64,000 nt of DNA from Clavaria fumosa (taxonomy: Eukaryota; Basidiomycota; Agaricomycetes; Agaricales; Clavariaceae): positions 3,038,001 to 3,102,000 of the forward strand of contig OX637797.1 in the NCBI GenBank assembly GCA_951802425.1, in the 5' to 3' direction. The translations under genes and the position numbers were made by a program. The stretch's first letter is position 1. Each line of letters starts with the position of its first letter. The notes under the pieces were generated by a model that worked only from the letters and a program-made list of their open reading frames with translations, was not told the origin of the DNA and searched no databases. Positions 46,213 through 61,969 of the stretch are shown one piece after another.

Positions 46213-47540
46213 ATGCCGCACAAAGGGCTCCCATTCAGCGCCGTTGTGAAGCCGATAACCACGCACCCGTGGACTTGTCACTTCCGGCACCTAGAGCCCG
46301 TTCCTAGACATTGGTATAAGAAGGTCCCCCCATGGCTTCGCGTCGACAAAAAGGCTATACCACCCAAAGACCGCATCAAGTTCTGGAACATCGTTCCGGG
46401 CGACAAGATACGCCTGCGCGACGACCAGGCCGGGAATATTCGTGAAGTCATTGGAATTAGCAAGTTAGACAACGGGGTGTATTTGCAGAAGACAAAGGGG
46501 GATAAGGTGAGGTCATGTGGATGCTTCGTTCCCTGCGCCCCCTCCTCTACCTTGCGTCTAACGGTTCTGAGTTGTGTGTAGAGTGATGTGGGTTATCCCC
46601 GAGTGAATTACGCGCGTTGTCAACTGTACATGGGCATGTCCACACGGCCTAGCAAGGATGACGTAGGCGGTGTCGAAGTGCCGTACGCCATTCGTTGCTC
46701 CTTCACGCAATTTGAATAAAAACGCTGTCTCTAGGGTGTTTGCTCTTCGACTGGGAAAGCGAAACGTTGCTTGGAGTCGCCATCTCGGCCGATGGAACTG
46801 GCACCGAATTGCGCTCGCGACGGTCCCACGGCTGCCCAAGACGGAAGAACCACGTGTAATTCCTTGGCCCAAACATGAAAAGGAAAAACCCCCTCCTCGT
46901 ACGTCGCGCCCACTTTTACGGCTCATCGAATTGTCGGCGAGGCGACTTGCTCACCCAACTCAATGCTTTTCGTCACCCAGCGACATCGTATGACACACGG
47001 AAAGAGGCTCTGCTCGAAATTACGTATAGTCTGCCTCCCTTACCAGGGTCGTTGGCCGACGACCTCCCCGCCCGGCCCTCCGAGCACGCGTATATCCGCT
47101 CACTCCGCACGGACACAGCGCCATACGACGCGGCGCGGCCGATGGAGATCGCCATTGCGCGTGAGCTCGCAAATCCGCACTCACGCGCGAAGCGGCAGGC
47201 CCGATGGCAGGCTCGCTCGGTGGCAGACAGTGCGCTCCTGGATGAGCATGTCCGTGGCGAACTGGGCGCGCTCACCGGACGTACGGCCCGCGTGGCCCGT
47301 GCGGAAGCTGTATGGAAGTGGAGGGAGATTGTCGCGGCGCGCTTGAAGGCTCACAACGCGCGCAGGATGCGCACAAAAGAGGCGCTTACGAGGCTGGAGC
47401 GGAAGAAGCGGAGGAAGGCGAGGAAGGTTGAGAAGCAAAGGTTGAAGTTGGGCGAACTCGTGTTGTCCCCTGGAAAGAACCAGGTTATACCACCTGGGGT
47501 GAGGATGACATCGCGGCCGTCTGCTTCGCAAGCTATGTAA
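46213..47540 (+). CDS. Mitochondrial ribosomal protein uL24m
   Basis: Large-subunit mitoribosomal protein with a KOW motif. The first exon gives WYKKVPPWLRVDKKAIPPKD and FWNIVPGDKIRLRDDQAGNI with REVIGISKLDNGVYLQ; KFWNIVPGDKI is the KOW start. The next exon is SDVGYPRVNYARCQLYMG and a later exon VFALRLGKRNVAWSRHLGRW. A long basic C-terminal extension follows (RKEALLEITYSLPPLPGSLA to RKKRRKARKVEKQRLKLGEL). The join before VFALRLG (about 46640-46738) is not resolved. An in-frame upstream ATG at 46057 would add a 52-residue Arg-rich extension that looks like a mitochondrial presequence, so it may be the true start although it is very close to the upstream gene. Confidence 0.78.
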
Positions 47541-47788
47541 TGGGACCGTCGTGGCTGGAGTTGTGCAGAGTCAATCTACCCACCGAGTGTCTGCCTTTCG
47601 AGACATCGTCAGACCTCACCGTACAAATTCTACAGGCTCACATGTCGAATGCGATGCGAGGAATTGTTAGGGCGAGCTACATACTAACATAGTCCTTGCG
47701 TGTCACGGGCCCACGGGGAAACCGAACAAAATGCGACGAGGTCCCCTGCATCAAAGTATAACTAACTTTGATCCCACCCTGAATCCTC
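47541..47788. other. Short intergenic spacer
   Basis: 3' flank of the uL24m gene and promoter of the ENT gene. No other feature seen. Confidence 0.5.
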
Positions 47789-49431
47789 ATGTCGAGTCGC
47801 CGTTCCATAACAAATGAGTCGCTTTATCAAGCCGTGTCCCAAGACCCAGAGGCTGAACACCGTTTATCCTTGTCCATCGATGGCATCGCCGAGGATGTCG
47901 GTGACGAACTCGAGTTTGAGGCCCCGCCAACGAACAAACTCGACTCGTTCATAAGCTGGATCCATTTCCTGCTGGGTTGTGCGACTCTGATGCCGTGGAA
48001 TGGTGCGTCTTTTGAAGTCGCCGCCCTCAATGAATTTGATTCATTTCTCTCCGCGCTCTTCGCAGTGCTCATCACGGCTACACCTTATTTCCTTTCACGC
48101 TTGATTGAATCCCCTCTCAGATTTACATTCAGTTCTTATCTGTCACTGACAATTACCGGACCAAGCATTCTCTTTCTGGCGCATGCTACGGCGACTGACA
48201 AGCAAGTACGTTCTTGTTTGCGTCACCACAGGACGTCTTCGTCTGAGATCCACCCTAGTCAGACCCCGCTCGACGCATCCTTCTTTCTACGCTTACACTC
48301 ATATTTCTCATTTTTCTACTGACCCTCAGCACCTATGTGCACCTCCCCCCCGGACTTTTCTTTGCTTTCGTCCTCCTCAACGCCTTCGCGCAGTCTGGGG
48401 CCGGTTCATATCTCCAAACGTCCGCCGTCGGCGTCGCTTCGCTGTTTGGACCCGCAGCCATGCAGGCACTCATGTCGGGTCAAGCCGCCGTCGCAGTCGT
48501 TGTGAGTGGCGTGCAGCTCGCTAGCGCAGTCATGTCCGCGAGGGACGGCGCCGCGGCCGCCGCGGACGGTGGGGACGGCAAGGCAGAGGAGAGCGCGGCG
48601 TTCTTGTTCTTCGGGCTGGCAACGCTGTTCATGCTGTTCGCGGCAGGTGCGCATGCCTGGGTCGCGAAGTTGCCGGTGTACCAGGCGGTCGTTAGACCGG
48701 CGGATCGTGTAGCCGCCTCGGCTGGTCCTGCAGAAGAGAGACAAGGCCTTTTTCCTCTGAGCGGTAGTAAGAGCGCGGACGGCAAGGCGAGAATATGGCG
48801 CGTAGCAAGAGCGAATGTGCTATATGAGGTTGCCGTCACGTATGTCTTCGTGGTCACGTTGGTAAGTCCACGGTTGGCGTCTGGCTGTCATAGCTAGGTC
48901 ACTGGCTTATGTTCCACTCAGTCTGTCTTTCCGCCCATCACCACTTCGATCCAGTCAACGAACCACAGCATGCACCCTCTGTTGTTCAGCGCAATCCACT
49001 TCTTCGTGTTCAACATAGGGGACTTTTTAGGTCGCTTCACCTGCTCCTTCCCCCAGCTCCTCATTTGGTCTGCTCGCAAATTGCTAGCGCTTTCGGCGGC
49101 GCGCACGCTGTTTGTTCCCCTGTTCCTCATGTGCAACATCCAGCGGGGCGCCTCCCCTACATCACCACCGCTGCCGCCGCGTATTAACTCAGACGCGATC
49201 TTCTTCCTTCTTCTACTTGCGTTGGGGTGGTCAAACGGCTACGTGTCGAGCCTAGTAATGATGTCCGCGCCCTCCCTAGAACACAATCCACGGCTGAAGG
49301 GAAGGAAGGAGGACGTGGATGTGGCTGCCACCGTCGCGTCGTTCTGTCTCATTGGTGGACTTGGTATTGGGAGTCTGGCGAGCTTTGCGGTGAGAGCGAT
49401 GGTCTGTGATTGCAATCCCTTCCGGTCATGA
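47789..49431 (+). CDS. Equilibrative nucleoside transporter (SLC29/ENT, Fun26-like)
   Basis: Membrane transporter for nucleosides, in fungi often vacuolar. ATG at 47789. An acidic cytosolic head is followed by TM1 with the ENT motif FISWIHFLLGCATLMPWN|VLITATPYFLSRL; the intron removes an in-frame insert that would otherwise split MPWN from VLIT. Then come SYLSLTITGPSILFLAHATA, LFFAFVLLNAFAQSGAGSYL with QTSAVGVASLFGP, and an Ala-rich loop. TM helices continue AFLFFGLATLFMLFAAGAHA, a long cytosolic loop, VLYEVAVTYVFVVTL|SVFPPITTSI and LLFSAIHFFVFNIGDFLGRF. The C-terminal helices are AIFFLLLLALGWSNGYVSSL and ASFCLIGGLGIGSLASFAVR. Four exons. Confidence 0.9.
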
Positions 49432-49593
49432 GATTTTGCATATAATGTCCATACATCATGCGCACATCGTATACTAGTTTCCTGGGTATCAAACAAAGAG
49501 AGATCAAACACATTTGTGACCTCCACTGCGGAGCATCATGCCAGGCAACGATGAAGATAGACGAACTCGGATTGGTAAGGCTGACTGAGGATC

Positions 49594-50265
49594 TCAAGGT
49601 CCTTTGGTGGGCTTTCCTGTGGGCACGCCTGGCAGACGTGGGACCAGATCCTTGACTTGCGCCGCGTCTCGTCCCTTCCTGTGTTTTGCGAGGCGCATAG
49701 CAAAAAAATCACGATGGAGGCTGTAGCGTTTGTGTACGGGTGGCGGTTTCTGGGCTGGGCTTGGAGACAGAGGCGTCTTATCCGCGTCCTTCTGGGTGGT
49801 GTCCTTGGCCGCCTCGTCGTCTGCTTTGTCCTTGGCTTTTTCCGCCTCTTTTCCCTTATCTGGCTTTTCTCCGGCCTTGGCCTTGGCCGCCTTTTCTCTC
49901 TCTTTCTCTTTCTCCTTCTTCATCGCCTGCTGCGCCTCCCACTCCTTCTTCACCTTCTCGATCTCCTCCGCACTGATTCCAAGCGCTTTGGACGCGCCCG
50001 CAGAGACGCCGTCGCTCGTGTCGCCGCCGATGAGAGTCGCAAAGCCAGGGTCCTCGAGGTGCGGAGGACAGGTGTAGAGGAAGTCGGTCGTCTGTGCGGT
50101 GGCGAGGACTGTCGTGGTCGGCATGTAGCATATGTAGCAGGGCCGCTGGGTCGCTACTTCCTGTGTTAAACAGGAGGACGAAGTGGTGCCTGGATGAGAT
50201 CGTGACGATATGTACAACTGGAGGGAGTCGCTTACTCGCTTGTAGTAGATGTTCGTGAAGGACAT
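49594..50265 (-). CDS. VFA1: Vps4-associated protein 1-like (Vfa1)
   Basis: Small protein that binds the ESCRT-III ATPase Vps4 and works at endosomes. ATG at 50265 gives MSFTNIYYKR, spliced (GTAAGC...ACAG) to EVATQRPCYICYMPTTTVLA. This is the zinc-finger-like CYICYMPTTTVL segment with CPPHL (Cys/His pairs), then DPGFATLI. A strongly charged coiled coil follows (EEIEKVKKEWEAQQAMKKEK and KEKEREKAAKAKAGEKPDKG). The C-terminal MIT-binding-like tail includes HRDFFAMRLAKHRKGRDAAQ. It is divergent from the formaldehyde dehydrogenase gene (216 bp). Confidence 0.85.
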   Translation of the reverse strand: MSFTNIYYKRVSDSLQLYISSRSHPGTTSSSCLTQEVATQRPCYICYMPTTTVLATAQTTDFLYTCPPHLEDPGFATLIGGDTSDGVSAGASKALGISAEEIEKVKKEWEAQQAMKKEKEKEREKAAKAKAGEKPDKGKEAEKAKDKADDEAAKDTTQKDADKTPLSPSPAQKPPPVHKRYSLHRDFFAMRLAKHRKGRDAAQVKDLVPRLPGVPTGKPTKGP

Positions 50266-50418
50266 GTCGACAACGTTCTTGGCGATGAGCGCAAGCACAA
50301 AAACACCAGCTCACACACGCTTTCGAGACCTGCTCAACAAGTTATGGCGGAAAGAGAGCGGGAAGAAAAGCCACTGGCACATTCAATGTAAGATAAGATA
50401 AGATATGAAATCAGCTAA

Positions 50419-54450
<4,032 letters not shown>

Positions 54451-54499
54451 ACAATGATGGATGATATTCGATACATTGACGTTACGAGAGCCGACATCT

Positions 54500-55860
54500 C
54501 CACCAGTATCTACTATTGTTGAGCAGATAGTTGTAAACGAGCTTTCTAGACGCACTTATCATTGCACCATCATACCTTCGTCCCGTATTCACGGGGGGGG
54601 GCATCGTTGAGGGCGTCATTGAGGGCGTTGGTCTCATCTTTAATGTCAGCAAGAAGCAGTGCCGAAAGTGAGACCACACGACTTTGCGTTCTCACCTGGC
54701 GTTGAAGACATTCGATACATTGATTAGACCAGAGCCGACATCTTCACCAGTATCTACTATTGTTGAGCAGATAGTTGTTAACGAGCTTTCTAGACGCACT
54801 TATCATTGCACCATCAAACATTTGTTCTGTATTCATGGGGGGGGGCGTCGTTGAGGGCGTCATTGAGGGCGTTGGTCTCATCTTCAATGTCAGCAAGAAG
54901 CAGTGCCGAAAGTGAGACCACACGACTTTGCATTCTCACCTGGCGTTGAAGACATTCGATACATTGATTAGACCAGAGCCGACATCTTCACCAGTATCTA
55001 CTATTGTTGAGCAGATAGTTGTTAACGAGCTTTCTAGACGCACTTATCGTTGCACCATCAAACATTTGTTCCGTATTCACGGGGGGGAGGTGAAAATCTG
55101 CCAAATTGATAATACTTGGCAGAGTGTCTGGATTCAAGCTCACAATTATGGACGACTTTCGATATATTGACGTTACGAGAGCTGACATCTCCACCAGTAT
55201 CTACTATTGTTGAGCAGATAGTTGTTAACGAGCTTTCTAGACGCACTTATCATTGCACCATCAAACATTTGTTCCGTATTCACGGGGGGGGGCGTCGTTG
55301 AGGGCGTCATTGAGGGCGTTGGTCTCATCTTTAATGTCAGCAAGAAGCAGTGCCGAAAGTGAGACCACACGACTTTGCATTCTCACCTGGCGTTGAAGAC
55401 ATTCGATACATTGATTAGACCAGAGCCGACATCTTCACCAGTATCTACTATTGTTGAGCAGATAGTTGTTAACGAGCTTTCTAGACGCACTTATCGTTGC
55501 ACCATCAAACATTTGTTCCGTATTCACGGGGGGGAGGTGAAAATCTGCCAAATTGATAATACTTGGCAGAGTGTCTGGATTCAAGCTCACAATTATGGAT
55601 GACTTTCGATACATTGACGTTACGAGAGCTGACATCTCCACCAGTATCTACTATTGTTGAGCAGATAGTTGTAAACGAGCTTTTTAGACGCACTTATCAT
55701 TGCACCATCATACCTTCGTCCCGTATTCACGGGGGGGGGCGTCGTTGAGGGCGTCATTGAGGGCGTTGGTCTCATCTTTAATGTCAGCAAGAAGCAGTGC
55801 CGAAAGTGAGACCACACGACTTTGCATTCTCACCTGGCGCTGTTTACTGGTGACTGGTTA
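54500..55860. repeat. Complex tandem repeat field, including two 447-bp units
   Basis: Module A (CCAGTATCTACTATTGTTGA ... CGTATTCACGGGGGGG) occurs six times, near 54498, 54748, 54992, 55193, 55440 and 55641. A module with GAGGGCGTCATTGAGGGCGT occurs four times, and one with CAAATTGATAATACTTGGCA occurs in each large unit. The marker CATTCTCACCTGGCG recurs at 54931, 55378 and 55825, a 447-bp period, preceded by a shorter 244-bp unit. One module is the end of the TPR exon (DTLPSIINLAD), so the array grew from kinase-gene sequence. Confidence 0.9.
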
Positions 55861-57154
55861 ACGGTCAATCCTTTTTTGACTGTGCAATAAGTGATGAGTA
55901 GACTGGAACTGAAAGGTGACGAGGCCTACAGTATCGCATCATATTGATGTGTGACGGAACTCGGGAGACAAGTCGCAAGTCACATGCAAGACGACCTTAC
56001 ATTTGCTCTTACCCGGTGTGTTATGAAATGACCTTTCCTACGTTGGGCTATTTACAACCTGTGTGCCAGTGACTAGTGACCGCGGACAAGAGGCAGTGTT
56101 GTTCTGTGCCTCGTCCTCAATGTCGTCTCCGACTGACTGTCTCTTCCTTCACGACAACGTTCATCCTCAATGTACACCAAGCTGTCGCCCACTCGCGGTG
56201 CCTGGTGCATCTCCATGTGCGGAGCTGTCGACGTTATCGCCTATCATGCGCTCGTCGTTCTCCGCATCACATTTAATGCATTTAACGGTAGCACCTCACC
56301 TGATTCTAAGTTGCATCTCTGACAGACGCAGACTGTGGTGGTGTTTAACAACGGGAAGGAGTGTCTGCAGAGGCAGAAGACGGAAGGAGAGACGGAAACG
56401 AAGAAAACAGTTGTGCTTTCAGCTGATGCTTTGCCCTCCTTATGGACGAGTTCCGTATGGATGGCCAGCACGGAAGGCGGTATTCTGGCGAAGTCACACG
56501 CATATCGCATACCATCTGACTCGGAGCTTGCGCGTGAGGCCGCATAAGGATACAAGCGAGGGCCTGGACGTAAGGATGGCTGATGCATCTCGGCGAGTAT
56601 ATGTTTCTTCCTGCAAGCCCTCCTGGATGTATTGGTGTTTGGGTGCATCCTCCTTTCGTGTGCTCGCTGACATAGGAATGGGGAAAGGGTCGGGATATAT
56701 TGCATGCAAACAAAGAAGCTGGGGCATGCGCTTTCAGCGCAGTGGCACATGCAGGGCAGACGGCGCCCTCGGGAGTGTGCGCGGCAGGCGCGGAGAGCCA
56801 CGGGTGCAAGGCACAAGGCAGTAATATGATGTGAGGTGTTTCGCCGTTGTGGAGAATTGTGTTGTGCAAGGAGAAGGAGAAGTAGCTTATTAGAGTGCGT
56901 TCGGGCGCAGATTGTCACGCGGCAATATCAGGATTGTCGATGTATGTCCATCTTGCTGAGCACTTTTGCCAGGCTGTCACATTCAAATGCTTGGATGTGT
57001 AGATTTGCGACTGAGGAAGTGGCAGATTGTGGAACAGCAAGTCCGAATGCCACCACAAACGGCTCCTCAAATCATTCAGAAATTGTACCCGCCACGTGAT
57101 CTGCTTTATATCGCACGGTCTTGGATTCGGCTCGTCTGCTCCTCGTACCACAAC
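55861..57154. other. Region without a supported gene
   Basis: Overlapping ORFs exist on both strands (253 codons at 56063-56824 (+); 224 codons at 56244-56918 (-)), but neither shows a domain or plausible exon structure. Near 56885-56925 lies the inverted copy of the dispersed repeat seen at 35103. The 3' part serves as promoter of the MTA phosphorylase remnant. Confidence 0.45.
56885..56925 (-). repeat. Dispersed ~40-bp repeat, copy 2 (inverted)
   Basis: TTATTAGAGTGCGTTC ... GCAGATTGTCACGCGGCAA, the reverse complement of the 35103 copy with two substitutions. Confidence 0.55.
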
Positions 57155-57790
57155 ATGACTTCAGAGTTTGCAGGAAAAGGTGAGCACAGACGACTCGCCT
57201 CTGAGTGGCAGAAGAACTGAGTGCCATATTCTCAGTGCTCGTCGGTGTTATCGGTGGCAGTGGGCTGTACCATCTTGATAATCTTACTGTCGTGTACGCC
57301 GCGTCTTGCACTAGTCCGGAGGGGCGGCTAATATATTGCCACTCAGGAAGAAAATCAAAGTTGACACTGTATGCTCTTCCCTGCTATGTATCGATGCTAA
57401 TTAACACCTGATTGACCGATGAACTCAGCCGTGGGGCCCGCCGTCCTCATCCATCACGATTGCATCAGTGTCCTCAGGCCCACTTGTTGCCTTCATAACG
57501 CGACATGGCCCCTCACACCACCTCTCTCCCTCGGACGTGCCATCACGCGCGAATGTCGCCGCGCTCAAGTCACTCGGCGTGCGCGCGCTGCTCGCCTTCT
57601 CCGCGGTCGGCTCGCTCCGCGAGGATATCGAACCGGGCACATTCGTGCTGCCCACGCAGATCATCGACCGAACGAAGGGTGTGCGACCCGCGTCCTTCTT
57701 TGAGGGCACACACGTCGTTGCGCACGCGCCGTTCGGCGACCGTTCAGCACACGCCTCTGTGCGTGGCTCGAGGACCCCATCCTCAGGTAC
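57155..57790 (+). pseudogene. S-methyl-5'-thioadenosine phosphorylase, frameshifted and 3'-truncated
   Basis: Remnant of the methionine-salvage enzyme MTAP/Meu1. ATG at 57155 gives MTSEFAGK, spliced to VLVGVIGGSGLYHLDNLTV (phosphate-binding GGSG). Then come short exons and [80 protein letters not shown] and [23 protein letters not shown]. At about 57740 one base is missing relative to [13 protein letters not shown]: the frame goes to RSAHASV while [14 protein letters not shown] continues one frame over. At about 57788 the sequence passes into the antisense of the SH3 gene. The substrate-binding C-terminal third is absent, so an active enzyme is unlikely. Confidence 0.85.
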
Positions 57791-58654
57791 CAATGCATGC
57801 GTCTGTTCACCCTCGCCCGCGCCTTCGCGGATGACTACAGCCCATCCGACTCCTCCCCCACGCCCGAGAACGACGACAAGTTGATCTTCCTCTAATGCCA
57901 TCTCGGCCGTCCCTTCTGGCGCGAAAGGGTACAACGCGCGGTATACGCCAGGCAGCAGCGGCGGCTCCGGAACCTCCTCTGCTTCCCCGATGAGATCGCT
58001 GCCAGAGAGTGGGTCTTCGTCTTCGTCATCAAAATGCTCTTGCACCTCGTCTAAATTCCTCGTGAAATCCATCAGACTTGATTGCCCTCCGGCGATGCCC
58101 GTACCCCATCCGAATCTCCCAGCCGATCCGAAACCCCATCCGTACAGACCCTCATCCTCAAACTCCTCGCTGTTATCATCCCCCTCTTCCGATGACATCG
58201 AGTCACGGCTTTGCATCCGGTAATGCCACCAGTTGATCCGTTTTGGCCGATTGGCTTTAGGCACATCATCATCAAGGCCCTCGTGGCGTTCATCCTCGTC
58301 AGGAAACGCGAAATCTCTGACTTTGATGAGCTGGGGCACATGCTGGGGTTCAGGCGCAGACTCGTGCGTCTGCGCCAAATCAGGTTCAGGCTCGAGCCCG
58401 GCGGGAGTCATGCTCATCGATAGGCGCGACGCGACCTGGGTATGCCGCGAGGTGGACGGGGTGCGCGACAAGGAAAGCGACGAGGTGGATGAGCGCGCAC
58501 TGGATTTTGACTGGCGCCGTGGAGAAGGCGGTGGCGGCCGGCTCGAGGTGAGGGAGGATGAGGAGCGGTTCGAAGGGGGCACAGCCGTATGAGGGCTAGG
58601 CGCGTCGTCACCGCCCGTGGGGAGGGTGGAAGAACGCCCCGTTGGCGTGCGGGG

Positions 58655-59998
<1,344 letters not shown>

Positions 59999-60181
59999 CT
60001 TGATGGGTTGGGAAGCAAAAGGCATATTGCTGCCTGTGTACAACTGGCTATAAAATGAAACCGCATTGATCAGACTGTCCATGTACTGTACATAACCAAA
60101 CCGAAATTTATTTTTAGGATGAGGTTTACAACAAAAATTTCAGGTATTAGTTACAAGACGAGTCCCTCTGAACGTCCTGCC

Positions 60182-61911
60182 TCAGTGGCATGAAGCGTTA
60201 TGCAGCGGGGAAGAACACGAAATATGACATTTGAGGAAAATGGATACCACGCAAATCATATCTGGTCCCAAACACTGCGGTGAGACTGATGCGTCATGAG
60301 AATATTGTAGGGTACTTACCTGGTTCGTTCTTTCGGCTACCTCTTGCATATTGGGGCGGTCGGACGGCTGCTGAGACCAGCAATTTTGGACGAGCTGCCA
60401 CAACTGATCTGACATGATTCGCCCGCCCTCAGGGATTGGCCGAGCGGGGCGATGACCGTCCACCAGTTCCAGGAATAAAGCGGGATCATGGTCAATATCC
60501 GAGAATGGGGGGGCCAGTGAAAATATCTGTCGGCAAATTGAAGCTTGGTCATTGTAAAGGCACAGGGACCTACCTCAATACATGTACATGCGAAGGCATA
60601 TACATCGCTAGCATATGTCGGTATTGAGTTGCTGCACCCAAACTTCTTCGGGAATAGCCGCTCTGGTGCCATCCATCTCACACTGCCCTTGCCGCTGAGA
60701 CCCAATGTAGTCAATGTGGCATCAGCGAAATGAGATAGCCCGAAATCAGCGATGCGAACATTCCATTTGTCATCGACGAATATGTTCGCCTATTCTGAAT
60801 GTCAGGAATGGATACAAAAAACGAGGCAAATTTGACCGACCCCACGTAAGTCGCCGTGAACAATGCGCCTGCCGTGAAGATATTGCACTCCTTGAACGAT
60901 CTCAGACACCTATAGACAAAATATTCATTTGCCTAAAAAAGAACTCAAATGTCTTTTACATACCCATCGGTTCATGTTATGCTGGATTGGGGGGTGGGTG
61001 CTTGCGTATATGGTCGTTTAATGTCCCATTTTGCATCCAAGGTGACACAAGGCAGAAGAATCCGGGGAAGGTGTCCGCATCCAAGCCAAGAAATGGCAAG
61101 ATATTGGGGTGGTTAAGTCCTTGCCACACGACTACCTCTTGGCAAAGCATCTGAATAAAGGATCAGGCTATCAAACAGCAGAGTGTGATATGTGACTGTG
61201 CCTTATGAAATTTTTGACGATCGACAAAATGGTATATGTGAGGCTTCTTCAAAGCCACTCCCTTTCCTTGATATCGTGCCCTGTATATTTCGGCAAATCC
61301 TCCTCTGGTTGCACTCTGGGCAGCGACATCTTCAACATTACATATGAACAAGGATGACGGCAGTTTGCCAGAGGCCTTGGCGAGTTTGAGCAGCAACCGT
61401 TGTGCAAGACCTTCACGGTCTCCCAACCCGTTTGCGCTTCGTTCCAGTAACTAAACACTTGTCAGGCGTGCAGACGATATGCAAAATCATGCAGGCACTC
61501 ACAAATTGTAACAAGATCATGAATTGCTCCATATTCTCGTCATCCAGTTCAAGAACTTCCTGTTTGCTCTCTGGTGAGTCCAATACTTCTCGCATGACCG
61601 CAGAAGTGTGAGCTTCATCTTGCTGAATTGCCTGCAAGACTTCAGGGTTATTGTGAATTCCCAATTCTGACAGGATCTTTATCTGATGTTATTTCACTTC
61701 GCATAAAATCTTGAACAAGACAAACCTGAAGTAGTTCAGTCTGAGATTGCGAACTGCGGACCAGATTCCTGACACTACTACATTCACTGAGCACTTCAAC
61801 CCAATTCCGAATCTTGTGCCAGATTCCCAAATGATTTTCCAACATGCCTCCAGATGATTTAGCCATATTAAAGCTGGATTGGTATTCCCTCAGTACAAGT
61901 TGCAGCAACTG
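60182..61911 (-). pseudogene. TKL-like kinase domain, copy E, with a 4-bp frameshift (3' part of the NB-ARC/TPR gene)
   Basis: Continues the upstream TPR exon through a canonical intron (61912-61969): ...NAPKIGQ|QLLQLVLREYQSSFNMAK. Then ILSELGIHNNPEVLQAIQQD, LLERSANGLGDREGLAQRLL, ATRGGFAEIYRARYQGKG, VALKKPHIYH, PFLGLDADTFPGFF and SPWMQNGTLNDHIRKHPP. Here, near 60995, four extra bases (GGGT on the + strand) relative to copy D shift the frame and give a stop after PPNPA. The rest of the kinase lies in clean exons: YLHGRRIVHGDLRG, RIADFGLSHFADAT, WMAPERLF, WQLVQNCWSQQPSDRPNMQE. The intron at 61151-61201 begins GC. Everything except the 4-bp insertion is consistent with a working kinase, so an assembly error or a very recent mutation is possible. 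Confidence 0.8.
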
Positions 61912-61969
61912 CTAAATATGACTATTTCAGGAACTCCATAATGAACCATAGGGTATGAGGTGGACTTAC

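Noticed and set aside
54500..55860. CRISPR-like array
   Set aside because: Repeats are hundreds of bases, contiguous, without unique spacers, in a eukaryotic gene region.
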